Source of the DNA: FEN-1219 sp963728995
GTDB lineage: Bacteria > Pseudomonadota > Gammaproteobacteria > Steroidobacterales > Rariloculaceae
Direction: 5' to 3'
Assembly (NCBI GenBank): GCA_963728995.1
Contig: CAVSMD010000004.1
Span: 186,001 to 250,000 of the forward strand
DNA length: 64,000 nucleotides
Part shown: positions 1 to 8,898 of the stretch, piece after piece
How positions within the stretch are numbered: the first letter of the stretch is position 1
Layout of the letters: each line of letters begins with the position of its first letter
The notes under the pieces: generated by a model
Databases searched by the model: none
Seen by the model: only the letters and a program-made list of their open reading frames with translations
Told to the model about the DNA's origin: nothing
Made by a program: the position numbers and the translations under genes

Positions 1-337
1 GAGCGAGCGCGCGCCGATCCAGTTGACCTCGGTGCTGAACGACAGCGCCGCGCGGATCGCGTGCAGGTGCGAGTCGATGAGACCCGGGATCACGGTGCGC
101 CCGCCGACGTCGACGACGCGCGTGGCCGGACCCGCGAGCCGACGGATCTCGGCCGTGCGGCCGAGCGCGAGAACTTTGCCGTCGCGAATGGCCAGCGCTT
201 CCTGGACGGAGGACCGCGCGTCGACGGTGGCGATCTTGCCGTTGACGAGCACGAGATCGGGCGGCTGAGCGCGCGCGGCGGGCGCCGCCGCAGATGAATA
301 CGACGACGACCAGCGCCGCCACGGCCGTGCTTCGCAT
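1..337 (-). CDS. Amidohydrolase, N-terminal part only (cut by window edge)
   Basis: The minus strand encodes the beginning of a metal-dependent amidohydrolase. The mature part reads as a small beta-sandwich start (PPDLVLVNGKIATVDA), then a typical strand leading to VIPGLIDSHLH, where the HxH metal ligands of the TIM-barrel family sit, and the gene runs off the window after about 110 codons. A signal peptide (MRSTAVAALVVVVFICGG) begins at ATG 337 but lies in a different frame from the mature protein. One surplus base in the GC-rich stretch near 266-276 would join them exactly at the expected cleavage region. That suggests an exported imidazolonepropionase/YtcJ-like amidohydrolase with a sequence error or a real frameshift. 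The substrate cannot be told from this fragment. Confidence 0.75.
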   Translation of the reverse strand, partial: MRSTAVAALVVVVFICGGARRARSAARSRARQRQDRHRRRAVLRPGSAGHSRRQSSRARPHGRDPSARGSGHARRRRRRAHRDPGSHRLAPARDPRGAVVQHRGQLDRRALA

Positions 338-434
338 CGAATGGCTCCTTCGGATGATCGCGTCCGGCAAGATCATAGCCGACGGGCCGCTGGTAGAGTC
401 GCGGCGGCCGCCACTCGAATCGCGAGTGCCGATC

Positions 435-1112
435 TCATCCGGCCGTTTCTCCCACGAGGCTCGCGAGCTCCGTCAACGTGGTGACGACCGGCGCCGCCTG
501 TGCGCTCGTGCCGGTGCGGTGCCGGTCGAGCCACACGCCGATCAAACCCGCCTGCCGGGCGGCCGCAGCGTCGAGCTCGTAGGAGTCGCCGACGTGGATT
601 GCCGGCCCAGGCGGGCCGCCCGCGAGCGAGTGCGCGTGCTGGAAGATCTTGGGATCCGGCTTCGCCCACGCGCACTCCGTGGAGATCAGGACGTGCTCGA
701 ACCGCGCCGCGATGCCGAGGTTCGCCAGCTTCGCGCGTTGCTGGCGCGACTGCCCGTTCGAGACGATGCCCAGCGTATGCCCGCCGAGCGCGTCGAGGCA
801 CGGCAGAACGTCGTCGAACAGTCGCCAGCTCGACTCGTACACGCGCAGATAAATGTCGAACAGCCGGTCTGCCGCCGCGTCGTCGAGCGGCGTGTCGACG
901 GTCTCGCGCACCCGCGCGCGCCGCTGCTCCTCGTAGCTGAGCTCGCCGCGAAGGTAGCGCTCGAAGCTGCGGCGGTGCGCCGCGGACCAGCGGGTCACGA
1001 AGCTCCCGTAGGGCGCCTCGAAGTCGCCGCTCGCATACAGCGCCTCGGTCGCGACGCGGAACGCGGTGGCGTGGTCGACGAGCGTCTCGTCGATGTCGAA
1101 CAGGATCAGCAC
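435..1112 (-). CDS. HAD-superfamily hydrolase (phosphatase-like)
   Basis: A 225-residue cytoplasmic HAD hydrolase. All four family motifs are visible: the nucleophile motif DIDET (Asp6 and Asp8), Ser118-Asn119 in IVSNG, Lys151 in AKPDPKIF, and the acidic pair Asp176/Asp181 in HVGDSYELD. A helical C1-type cap follows motif I. The order and length fit the YjjG/haloacid-dehalogenase-like group that dephosphorylates small metabolites such as nucleotides or sugar phosphates; the actual substrate is unknown. I chose the GTG at 1112, which places the first aspartate at residue 6, because longer in-frame extensions only run through the overlapping acetyltransferase. The start overlaps the stop of that upstream gene by a few bases, so the two are probably translationally coupled. 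Confidence 0.85.
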   Translation of the reverse strand: MLILFDIDETLVDHATAFRVATEALYASGDFEAPYGSFVTRWSAAHRRSFERYLRGELSYEEQRRARVRETVDTPLDDAAADRLFDIYLRVYESSWRLFDDVLPCLDALGGHTLGIVSNGQSRQQRAKLANLGIAARFEHVLISTECAWAKPDPKIFQHAHSLAGGPPGPAIHVGDSYELDAAAARQAGLIGVWLDRHRTGTSAQAAPVVTTLTELASLVGETAG

Positions 1113-1975
1113 GCCTGGCTCGTGTCGCGGTCGATCAGCTCGATCCCGACGTCGTCGCGCAGCGGCGTGTAACCGATCCGGCGGTAGATCGAGTTCGACG
1201 TGGGATTGCTCGCGTCCGTGTACAGGCAGCAGAACGTCTTGCCCGTGGCGAGCAAGTGCCGACTCATGGCCGCGACGGTGGCCGTCGCGTAGCCGCGGCG
1301 CCGGTAGGCCCTCGGCGTGTAGACGCTGCTCACGCACCCGCCGTTCGGCGTGTCGCGTGCCGCGCCCACCAGGCACCGAGGCCCGCCATCGTCCCAGACG
1401 AACAGTCGCCCGGCGCGCAGCAGACGATCGGCCGCCTCGGTCGGGTCTTCGGCGTTCATGATCCCGGTTTCCTCCACGAACAGGGCCACCCATTCGCGAA
1501 TCAACGCCTGCTCCGCCGCGGCTGCTTGCCGCAGCTCGCCGGCCACGCCGAGATCGAGATCGTTGACCGTCGTGAGCGCGTGAACGCGCAGCCGAATCAG
1601 GACCCGCCACGTGGCCCCGGTCGCGGCACACCACAGCGAGGCGAAGCGCTCGGCCAACCCCGCCGGGCCGTTGACTCCCGGCAGCGACGCATACACCTGG
1701 CGGACGTCGGCGACCAGCAGATCGAGGGCCTCGGGCGGCAACGCGGTGATGCTCACCGGGTGCGGCGGCGTGCGCATCGCGCAGCCGACGACTTCGTCGC
1801 CGCGGCGCACCGACGCCCAGTACATGTCGTCGCTCGTGCCGGCGTCGCGATGCCGGCGCGCGACGCCGAGCAGCACGTTGTTCTCGGCTTCGGTGCGCAG
1901 CAGCCAGGGCTCGGCCGCGGCGAGCAGCTCGCCCGCGCTCGCGTGCCGAACGACGTTGAGCCTCGGCTCAGTCAT
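1106..1975 (-). CDS. GNAT family N-acetyltransferase
   Basis: A 289-residue protein. The C-terminal half (about residues 160-289) is a GNAT fold: a strand ending in VSSVYTP, then the acetyl-CoA pyrophosphate loop YRRRGYATA, and the late beta4-beta5 region LYTDASNPTSNSIYRRIGY that positions CoA. The N-terminal half looks like a degenerate GNAT repeat that may bind the acceptor. It should transfer an acetyl group to an amine of unknown identity. It starts at ATG 1975, divergent from the glyoxalase-like gene at 2080, and is followed by the overlapping HAD phosphatase gene, so both are likely made from one transcript. Confidence 0.85.
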   Translation of the reverse strand: MTEPRLNVVRHASAGELLAAAEPWLLRTEAENNVLLGVARRHRDAGTSDDMYWASVRRGDEVVGCAMRTPPHPVSITALPPEALDLLVADVRQVYASLPGVNGPAGLAERFASLWCAATGATWRVLIRLRVHALTTVNDLDLGVAGELRQAAAAEQALIREWVALFVEETGIMNAEDPTEAADRLLRAGRLFVWDDGGPRCLVGAARDTPNGGCVSSVYTPRAYRRRGYATATVAAMSRHLLATGKTFCCLYTDASNPTSNSIYRRIGYTPLRDDVGIELIDRDTSQAC

Positions 1976-2079
1976 GGAGCTCGCCTGCGAAGTGGCAGGC
2001 AGCGACGGGCTCGGAATACCATGCGCGAGTTCCCGTTCCGGGCTGAGAGCCGATGATAACCGGCCACGAGGAGAGCGCC

Positions 2080-2619
2080 ATGTCCGATTTGAGCTTTGGT
2101 CAGCCGCTCGGCGGCATCATGCAGATGGCGTACATCGTGCCCGACATCCACGGCGCCATCGACCAGTGGATCTCGGCGCTCAACGTCGGCCCGTGGTTCT
2201 TGCTCGAGCACTTCACGGGCGAGCACGCCGTGTATCGCGGCCGGCCGTCCACGGCCGACGTCGCGATCGCGATGTCGTTCGCGGGACACATGAACATCGA
2301 GCTGATCCAGCCGAACGACACGCACGCGTCCGTGTACCGGGAAGCCATCCAGGCGCGCGGTTACGGGTTCCATCATTGGGGCGTGGCGTCGGCGGACGTC
2401 GAAGCCGACGTGCGACGCTACACCGCGAAGGGCATGACGGAGGCGTTTCGCGCCGGCGTGCCGACCGGCGGCGACGTGGTCTACATGGACGCCGGCGGCA
2501 CGCTCCCGGGCTTCGTCGAGCTGATCCCGACGAATCCGCTCATGGAAGAGGTGTTCGAGCGGTTCCGCCAGAGCACCCTGAGCTGGGACGGCGACAAGCC
2601 CATTCGGCCGTTTGGCTAA
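2080..2619 (+). CDS. VOC (glyoxalase/dioxygenase fold) family protein
   Basis: A 179-residue member of the vicinal-oxygen-chelate superfamily. The start MQMAYIVPDI and the later GFHHWGV look like the first and second metal-ligand strands of paired beta-alpha-beta-beta-beta modules, and a glutamate in GFVELIP matches the last ligand position. Related proteins are glyoxalases, methylmalonyl-CoA epimerases and extradiol dioxygenases. Nothing here decides between them. An upstream in-frame start exists at 2053, but the ATG at 2080 has a clear GAGGAG ribosome site seven bases ahead, so I chose it. The stop is only 16 bases from the convergent permease gene. Confidence 0.8.
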   Translation: MSDLSFGQPLGGIMQMAYIVPDIHGAIDQWISALNVGPWFLLEHFTGEHAVYRGRPSTADVAIAMSFAGHMNIELIQPNDTHASVYREAIQARGYGFHHWGVASADVEADVRRYTAKGMTEAFRAGVPTGGDVVYMDAGGTLPGFVELIPTNPLMEEVFERFRQSTLSWDGDKPIRPFG

Positions 2620-2635
2620 CGCGAAGACTGCACGA

Positions 2636-5134
2636 TCATTCGCCCCGCAATGCAGCCGCGGGGTCGACGCGCGCTGCCCGCCGCGCCGGCACGAAGCTCG
2701 CCACGAGCGTCACGAACAGGAACACCGCGCACACGGACACGAGGGTCACCGGGTCGGTGGCGCTGACGCCATACAGAAACGACGCGAGCAACCGCGTCCC
2801 CACGAAAGCGCCCACGAGCCCGAGGCCCATGCCGACGGCCGCGAGCGCGAGCGCGCCGCGGACGATCGCCTGCACCACGCTCGTCGCCTCCGCACCGAGC
2901 GCCATCCGCAGCGCAATCTCCGCGGTTCGCTGCGTGACGGCGTACGCCAGCACGCCGTAAAGACCGACGGCCGACAGCACGAGCGCGAGTCCGGCGAACA
3001 CGCCGAGCAATGTCAGCTGCGTGTCGCGGCTCGCGAGATCGGCGTCGAGCACCTCCGTCATCGCGCGAATCTGCGCTACGGGCTGCGCCGCATCGACGTC
3101 CCACACGGCCCGACGCAACGAGCCGGCGAGCGCCATCGGGTCTGCTTGCGTGCGGACCAGCAGGTGCTTCGGCCAGAAGAACGCCAACGGCGTGTCGGTC
3201 TGGGCCGCGGCCAGGTACAACTCGGGATCCGCCGCGACGTCGAGCCCCATCTGGCGCACGTCGCCGACGACGCCGATGATCGTGTTCCACGGCGAGTCAG
3301 CGCCCTCCGGACCGAAGCGGACGCGCTTGCCGAGCGGATCCTCGCCCGGGAACAGCTGCTTGGCCATGGTCTCGTTGATGAGCATGACGGACGGCGTGCT
3401 CGCATCGTCACGCGACTCGATCAGCCGACCCTTCAGCAGCGGCACGCCCAGGGTCTCGAAATAGCCCGGCGTCACGACCCGGTCGCTGATGACCTGCTTC
3501 TGCGCGTCTTCCGGCCGCGGCGGCGGACGGCCCTCTACCCTGACGTACAACCGGCCGCCACGGAACATCAAAGGAGCGTTGTTGGTGTAGCCCGCGTCGG
3601 TCACGCCCGGCAAAGCGCGCACGCGCTCGAGCACCCGCCGATAGAACTCCGAACGGGTCGTGAGCTCGCCGTATTGCGTCGGCGACAGCACGGTCTCGGC
3701 GATCAGCAGATGATCGGATCGAAAACCCGGATCGACGGCGAGCACCGCGGAATAGCTGCGCAGCAACAGGCCCGCGACGGCCAGCAGCACGACCGTGATC
3801 GTGATCTCCGCGACCACGAGCGCGCTGCGCAACCGGCCGCCGGCGGCTGCCGTCGTCGCGGCGCCGCTCCGCAGCACGGCGCCGAAGTCGCGGCGCGCGG
3901 CGAGCAACGCCGGCCCGATGCCGAACAGCAGCACGCTGACGGCCGCGAGCGCGATGGCGAACACGAGCACGCGCCAGTCGAGCCCCAGGCGCATCGCATC
4001 GGGCAGCACGCCGGGCACGAGCCGACCGAGATAGCGAAACGACAGCACCGACAGCGCAATGCCCACCGCGACGCCCACGACCGCGAGCACCGCGCTCTCG
4101 GTCAGCAGCTGACGCAACACGCGGCCCGTGCCGGCACCGAGGGCTTTGCGAATCGCGATCTCGCGGAAGCGTCGCGCGCCACGCGCGAGCAGCAGGTTTG
4201 CCATGTTCGCGCAAGTGATCAAGAGCAACGCGGCCACCGCCGCCAGCAGAACGTAGGCCGTGGGGCGCGTGTGCGAGCGATACGTCAGCTGCTCCTTGAG
4301 GTCCGTCACGTTGACGCCCAAGGGGCGCGGCGCGCCGGGCGCCGTCGCCGGCGGCCGCGCCGCCAGGGAGATCGCGGCCAGCTCGGCCTCGGCTGCGGCC
4401 GGCGTGACGCCCGCCTTCAGGCGACCGAGGACGTAATAAGAGTAGTTGCCACGGGATGCCAGCTCGTCCGGCGAGAAGGCCGCGGGCACCCAGACGGCCG
4501 CGTCCTCGTTTGGAAACCGAAAATCGGGCGGCACGATGCCGACGACGGTCCGCTGCAGACCGTCGAGCGTGATCGTGCGGCCGACGAGGCCAGGATCCGC
4601 GCCGAAGCGCTGCTGCCACAGCGACGTGCTCACGACCGCGACCGGCAGCGCATCCGGGCCTTCGTCGTCGGGCACGAACGTGCGGCCGAGGACGGGCTGC
4701 AGCCCCAACGTTGCGAACAGATTCGTCGTGGTCCGCACGCCGGCCAGGCGCTCCGGCTCACCGCCTCCCGTCAGGTTGTAGCTCACGGGCAGGTACAGCG
4801 CGAGCTGGTCGAACGAGTGGCTCGCGTCGCGCCAGGCGACGAAGTCCGCCGGCGTCGGCTCCGTGCGCGGCGGTCCCCCCACGGGCCGCAAGTCGTCCCA
4901 GGCCATCACGAGCCGCTCGGGCGACTCGAACGGCAGCGGTCGCAGCATGGTGGCGCTCACGAGGCTGAAGATCGCCGTGTTCGCCCCGATGCCGAGCGCG
5001 AGGATCAGGACGGCGATGGCCGTGAAGCCCGGGGTCGCGGCCAGCGCCCGAACGGCGTGCCGAACGTCGCGCGCGACGATGTCGAGCGACCAGGTGCCGG
5101 CGCGCCGGCGAGCAATGAGGGTCGTCATGCGCAT
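2636..5134 (-). CDS. ADOP-type ABC transporter permease (MacB periplasmic core plus FtsX domains)
   Basis: An 832-residue inner-membrane protein of the acidobacterial duplicated permease (ADOP) type. A cytoplasmic tail is followed by a first membrane helix at about residues 35-57 (IGANTAIFSLVSA), a long MacB-like periplasmic domain, three helices of a first FtsX module around the LLLARGARR and IAIRKALGAG coupling segments, a second periplasmic domain, and a second FtsX module ending in FVPARRAARVDPAAALRGE. Such proteins work with a separate ATPase, possibly in export of peptides, lipids or drugs. I started at ATG 5134; frames further upstream are antisense to other genes. A second paralogue lies 131 bases upstream on the same strand, and no ATPase gene is adjacent. 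Confidence 0.9.
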   Translation of the reverse strand: MRMTTLIARRRAGTWSLDIVARDVRHAVRALAATPGFTAIAVLILALGIGANTAIFSLVSATMLRPLPFESPERLVMAWDDLRPVGGPPRTEPTPADFVAWRDASHSFDQLALYLPVSYNLTGGGEPERLAGVRTTTNLFATLGLQPVLGRTFVPDDEGPDALPVAVVSTSLWQQRFGADPGLVGRTITLDGLQRTVVGIVPPDFRFPNEDAAVWVPAAFSPDELASRGNYSYYVLGRLKAGVTPAAAEAELAAISLAARPPATAPGAPRPLGVNVTDLKEQLTYRSHTRPTAYVLLAAVAALLLITCANMANLLLARGARRFREIAIRKALGAGTGRVLRQLLTESAVLAVVGVAVGIALSVLSFRYLGRLVPGVLPDAMRLGLDWRVLVFAIALAAVSVLLFGIGPALLAARRDFGAVLRSGAATTAAAGGRLRSALVVAEITITVVLLAVAGLLLRSYSAVLAVDPGFRSDHLLIAETVLSPTQYGELTTRSEFYRRVLERVRALPGVTDAGYTNNAPLMFRGGRLYVRVEGRPPPRPEDAQKQVISDRVVTPGYFETLGVPLLKGRLIESRDDASTPSVMLINETMAKQLFPGEDPLGKRVRFGPEGADSPWNTIIGVVGDVRQMGLDVAADPELYLAAAQTDTPLAFFWPKHLLVRTQADPMALAGSLRRAVWDVDAAQPVAQIRAMTEVLDADLASRDTQLTLLGVFAGLALVLSAVGLYGVLAYAVTQRTAEIALRMALGAEATSVVQAIVRGALALAAVGMGLGLVGAFVGTRLLASFLYGVSATDPVTLVSVCAVFLFVTLVASFVPARRAARVDPAAALRGE

Positions 5135-5265
5135 GGCGATGCAACCACCGGGCCAGGCCGGCGCGGACCCCAGCGAGCCGCGGTTGCAGTCGTTGGCGAG
5201 CACCGCTGCCCAGGCGTTCGTCCCGGAAACGGGCTCGCGAATCCCACGGAAGGGACGTCCATGCC

Positions 5266-7710
5266 TTACTCCTCGCGCAACACCTGCATCGGATCCACGC
5301 GCGACGCCCGCACGGCGGGCACGAGCGCCGCGAGCAGCGCGACGACGGCCACGAGACCGACGACGCCCGCGAACGTCAGCGGGTCCGACGGCGAAACGCC
5401 GAACAGCATGCCCGACAGCAGCCGTGTCGACACGAACGACAGCGCGAGCCCCACGACGCACGCCGCGGCGACGACGCGTAACGCCTTCACGACGAACTGC
5501 GCGACGATGTGACCCTCGCGCGCGCCGAGCGCGACGCGCAGACCCACCTCGCGGCGGCGCAGGCTCACGACATAGCTCAGCGTGCCATAGACGCCGAGGC
5601 ACGCGAGCGCAAGCGCCGTGCCGGCGAACAGCGCAAGCGCCGCGGTGCGCAGCCGGTCCTGCGCGAACTCCTCGCCCATGCGCGCCGCGAGCGGCAGCAC
5701 GTCGTAAACGGCGCGCAGCGGCTCGAGCTGCTTCAGCTTGGCGCGCACCGGCTCCGCCATGGCCGCCGGGTCGCCGCGCGTGCGCACCAGGAAGGCGAGC
5801 GCCGGCGTCGCGTACGCCGTCAGGCACTGGTAGTACGTCGGCACCGGCGCTTGATTCAGAGCGAACTCACGCGCGTCGCCGATCACGCCCGCGACTCGCA
5901 TCGTGGTTTGCGGGTTGGCTCGCACGATCTCGCCGACGGGCGACCGGCCCGGGAAATAGCGTGTGGCAAACGCGGCATTGACCATGATGTCGAACGTCGC
6001 ATCGGCCGGCGGATTGACGCCCGGGTCGCGACAGAGCGCTCCCATGAGCAACGGAATTTGCATCGTGCCGAAATAGCTCGGCGAGACGACGCGAACCTGC
6101 GCGCGCGCCGTTTCCTGCGTGCCGTCGCGTCCAGCGACGTTCAGATCCACGAGCCCGAACTGAAAGCCCGAGCCGTCGTCCAGCATGCCCGGCACCGGCG
6201 ACGACACGGCGGCGGCTTCGACGCCCGGCAACGTGCGCAGCTCGCCGAGTATCTCGTCGATGCGTACCGCGAGGCGGCCAAAATCGGTGAACGTGCCGCC
6301 CACCCGGAAGGTCAGGAGCCGGCTCGGCTCGAAGCCGGCATCCACGTGCGCGAGCGCCTCGAAGCTGCGGATCAGAAGACCGGCGCCGGCCAGCAATACG
6401 ACGGACAGCGCGACCTGAATGCCGACAAACAGCCACTGCAGCGAATGACGGGCGGACACCTGCGTGCGCCGCGCGGCGGTCAGCGCGCCCGCGAGGCCCG
6501 CGCGAGCGCTGCGGACGGCGGGCGCCAGCCCGCACACCGCGGTCACCGCGAGAATCGTGGCGAGCGTGTACAGCACGATCCGCCCATCCAGTGCGATCTC
6601 GTCGACTCGCGGGAAGTCCGGGACGAGCCGGCGCAGCCCGGCCGAGGCGCCGGCGGCCAGCAGCAAGCCGAGTGCCGCGCCGGCCACGGCCAAGAGCGCC
6701 GTCTCGATCAACACCTGGCCGCTGATCGACCAGCGCGACGCACCGAGCGATAAGCGAACCGAGATCTCCTGCTCGCGGCGCGCCGCGCGCGAGAGCAGCA
6801 GCGCGGCGATGTTCGTCGATGCGATCAACAGCAGCACGCACACCGCGCTCAGCAGCAAGAACAACGAACTGCGCACGCCGCCGACCGTCGTCTCCTTCAG
6901 GGCCTCGACGTACACCTTCACGTCCCGGTCCGTATTCGGATACTGCGCGTCGAGCCGCTGCTGGATGAGGTTCAGATCCGCGCGTGCCTGCTCGACCGAC
7001 ACGCCGGGCTTGAGCCGGCCGTAGCCGCGGTACCACAGGTTGAAGCGGCCGAGCACGAACGGCTGATAGATCGTCGGTATGAAGAAATCGACGTCCCGAT
7101 CCGGGAAGCGGAACGACGCGGGCAGCACGCCGATGATCGGTATCGAGTCGTCGCCGACGCGCACCTGGCGCTCGAGCACGTTCGGATCGCCCCGCAGTCG
7201 CGTCGTCCAGTAGCGATGACTGATCAGCATCACCGGCGCCGCGCCCGGCTGGCTCTCCGCGGGCGCGAAACCCCGGCCTATCTGCGGCTGCGTGCCCCAC
7301 ACCTCGAGAAAACGCGGAGCCACGTGCGCCAGGCGAAACTTCTCGGGCAGATCGCCCGACGTCTCGGACACGTTCTCGCGGTAGTAGCCGGTGATCGCCT
7401 CGAACGTGCTGTTCTGCGCGTTCCACTCCTCGATGCGCACCGGCGCCGTGTTGCTGATCGGGACAGTGGAGCGCGACTCGTTCACGACCACGAGCCGATC
7501 GGCGCCCGGGAACGACAAGGGCTGCAGGAGAATCGCGTCGATCGCCGAGAATACCGTGCTGTTGGCGCCGATGCCGAGCGCCAGCGTCGAGACGACGACG
7601 ATCGTGAACCCCGGGGTCCGGCGCAACGTGCGCAGGGCGTAGCGCAGGTCGCGCCCGACGCCGTCAAAGGACCACGGGCCGCGCCCGCGGCGCGGTTCGA
7701 CGCTGCTCAT
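5266..7710 (-). CDS. ADOP-type ABC transporter permease, paralogue
   Basis: An 814-residue paralogue of the neighbouring permease with the same order: cytoplasmic start with DLRYALRTLRRTPGF, first helix with ALGIGANSTVFSAI, MacB-like periplasmic core, FtsX module with the coupling segment EISVRLSLGASR, second periplasmic core, and second FtsX module ending ALVPAVRASRVDPMQVLREE. The repeated DPMQ/DPAA plus L-R-E ending is typical of this family. It is probably co-transcribed with the gene at 2636-5134. Clear sequence divergence between the two suggests an old duplication rather than a recent tandem copy. Export substrate unknown. Confidence 0.9.
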   Translation of the reverse strand: MSSVEPRRGRGPWSFDGVGRDLRYALRTLRRTPGFTIVVVSTLALGIGANSTVFSAIDAILLQPLSFPGADRLVVVNESRSTVPISNTAPVRIEEWNAQNSTFEAITGYYRENVSETSGDLPEKFRLAHVAPRFLEVWGTQPQIGRGFAPAESQPGAAPVMLISHRYWTTRLRGDPNVLERQVRVGDDSIPIIGVLPASFRFPDRDVDFFIPTIYQPFVLGRFNLWYRGYGRLKPGVSVEQARADLNLIQQRLDAQYPNTDRDVKVYVEALKETTVGGVRSSLFLLLSAVCVLLLIASTNIAALLLSRAARREQEISVRLSLGASRWSISGQVLIETALLAVAGAALGLLLAAGASAGLRRLVPDFPRVDEIALDGRIVLYTLATILAVTAVCGLAPAVRSARAGLAGALTAARRTQVSARHSLQWLFVGIQVALSVVLLAGAGLLIRSFEALAHVDAGFEPSRLLTFRVGGTFTDFGRLAVRIDEILGELRTLPGVEAAAVSSPVPGMLDDGSGFQFGLVDLNVAGRDGTQETARAQVRVVSPSYFGTMQIPLLMGALCRDPGVNPPADATFDIMVNAAFATRYFPGRSPVGEIVRANPQTTMRVAGVIGDAREFALNQAPVPTYYQCLTAYATPALAFLVRTRGDPAAMAEPVRAKLKQLEPLRAVYDVLPLAARMGEEFAQDRLRTAALALFAGTALALACLGVYGTLSYVVSLRRREVGLRVALGAREGHIVAQFVVKALRVVAAACVVGLALSFVSTRLLSGMLFGVSPSDPLTFAGVVGLVAVVALLAALVPAVRASRVDPMQVLREE

Positions 7711-7761
7711 GTGTCCTAAGATGCCGCGAGCGGGACAAAGGTTACGAGCGAGGGGAGTGCG

Positions 7762-8559
7762 ATGTCATACGAGCCCGGACCGCGGATCGACGCCGCCGAG
7801 ATCCTGTCGCGTTTCGACGTCGAGGCACGCGCCAATATCGCGTCCGAGCCGGGCATCCGGGTCGAACGCCGCGGCGCAACGGTCCGTATCTCGGGCCTGT
7901 GGGACTGCGTCATTCATTCCGACTTGACGGAAGCGACGGCGGAGGCCGCCATCGCCATGGAGAAAGCGCGGCCCCTCCCTCGCGGCCGAAAGCTCGAGTG
8001 GAAGCTGTATGGCCACGATCGCCCGCGCGATCTCGACGCGCGTCTGCGCCGCGCCGGGTTCACGCAGGAGAGTCGCGAGACGCTCGTCGCGCTCGACCTG
8101 ACGACGCAGCTGCCGGACCTGCCGCTCCCCGCCGACGTGACGATCCGCGCCATCGCCGATCCGACGGGGCTCGCAGACGTCGCGCGCGTTGGGCTGCAGG
8201 CCTTCGGCGAGGACTACTCGGCGATGAACGACGAGTTCCTCGCGCGCATCGAGCATGGCACCGTGCTCTTCTACGTGGCCTACTGCGCCGGCGAGCCGGT
8301 GAGCGCGGGGCGTCTCGAGACGCCGCGAGCCGGGGAGTTTGCCGGCCTCTACGGCGGCGGCACGGTGCCCACGCATCGCAGACGCGGCGTGTACCGTGCG
8401 CTGGTCGGGCTGCGCGCGCGAGCAGCGCGCGAACGCGGCTACCGCTATCTCACCGTCGATGCCGCCGATACGAGCTTGCCGATCTTGCGCCGCCTGGGCT
8501 TCGTGCCGCTCACGACGGTCGCGGCCTTTACCTGGCAGCCCGAGGCCGCCCTCACTTGA
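7762..8559 (+). CDS. GNAT family N-acetyltransferase
   Basis: A 265-residue two-part protein. The C-terminal half (from about residue 130, VTIRAIADP) is a complete GNAT domain with the CoA-binding loop THRRRGVYRAL and the closing segment LTVDAADTSLPILRRLGFVPL. The N-terminal 120 residues are unlike known catalytic domains and may form the acceptor side. It is transcribed away from the permease pair (51-base gap to the divergent gene) and faces a minus-strand cytochrome gene. Acceptor unknown. Confidence 0.85.
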   Translation: MSYEPGPRIDAAEILSRFDVEARANIASEPGIRVERRGATVRISGLWDCVIHSDLTEATAEAAIAMEKARPLPRGRKLEWKLYGHDRPRDLDARLRRAGFTQESRETLVALDLTTQLPDLPLPADVTIRAIADPTGLADVARVGLQAFGEDYSAMNDEFLARIEHGTVLFYVAYCAGEPVSAGRLETPRAGEFAGLYGGGTVPTHRRRGVYRALVGLRARAARERGYRYLTVDAADTSLPILRRLGFVPLTTVAAFTWQPEAALT

Positions 8560-8581
8560 GCTCGTAGAGCGCGAACGTCGT

Positions 8582-8601
8582 GTCCGGCCTGGCAACCGGA
8601 C
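8582..8601. terminator. Hairpin between convergent genes
   Basis: A perfect 6-bp inverted repeat (GTCCGG / CCGGAC) with an 8-base loop lies in the short gap between the plus-strand acetyltransferase and the minus-strand cytochrome gene. There is no T-run on either side, so it would be a weak or factor-assisted bidirectional terminator. Confidence 0.35.
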
Positions 8602-8619
8602 GTTGCGCTCGATTCCGGC

Positions 8620-8898
8620 TCATCCGACGCCCTTCCGGAGCCACCCGGTGGCGCCAGCGAGCTCGCTCTGGAGCCAGTGAATGATGTCGGCATACGTCTT
8701 CGTGTCGGGCCGCTTGCCGCTGCGCGGCATCATGCCGGAGCTGAGCTTGCGCACCACCTCTTCCCAGACGGCTGCGTCCCCGTGCACGTCGGCGAGGCTG
8801 TGGTTCTCGAGCGTGGGGCCGCCGTCCTTGTCGTCGTCGTTATGGCACACGAGGCAGTACTCGCCAGCGAGCAACGACGCGCGCGCCAAGCTGCTCAC
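8620..8898 (-). CDS. Small cytochrome-c-type domain protein without signal peptide
   Basis: A 92-residue protein carrying one haem-attachment motif, CLVCH at residues 15-19, followed by ND repeats and a YADIIHWLQ segment. This pattern is that of the planctomycete-type cytochrome c domain (PSCyt1) that normally forms the N-terminus of large DUF1592/DUF1587 proteins. Here only the domain remains. The GTG start overlaps the upstream TGA by four bases (GTGA). No signal peptide is visible, although covalent haem attachment happens in the periplasm, so either the export signal was lost, the true start lies in another frame, or the gene is a remnant. Confidence 0.6.
   Translation of the reverse strand: MSSLARASLLAGEYCLVCHNDDDKDGGPTLENHSLADVHGDAAVWEEVVRKLSSGMMPRSGKRPDTKTYADIIHWLQSELAGATGWLRKGVG

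Noticed and set aside
2612..5512. A 966-codon open frame on the plus strand
   Set aside because: It is antisense to the ADOP permease, has an extreme Arg/His/Gln composition, and shows no family feature. It is a high-GC shadow frame.
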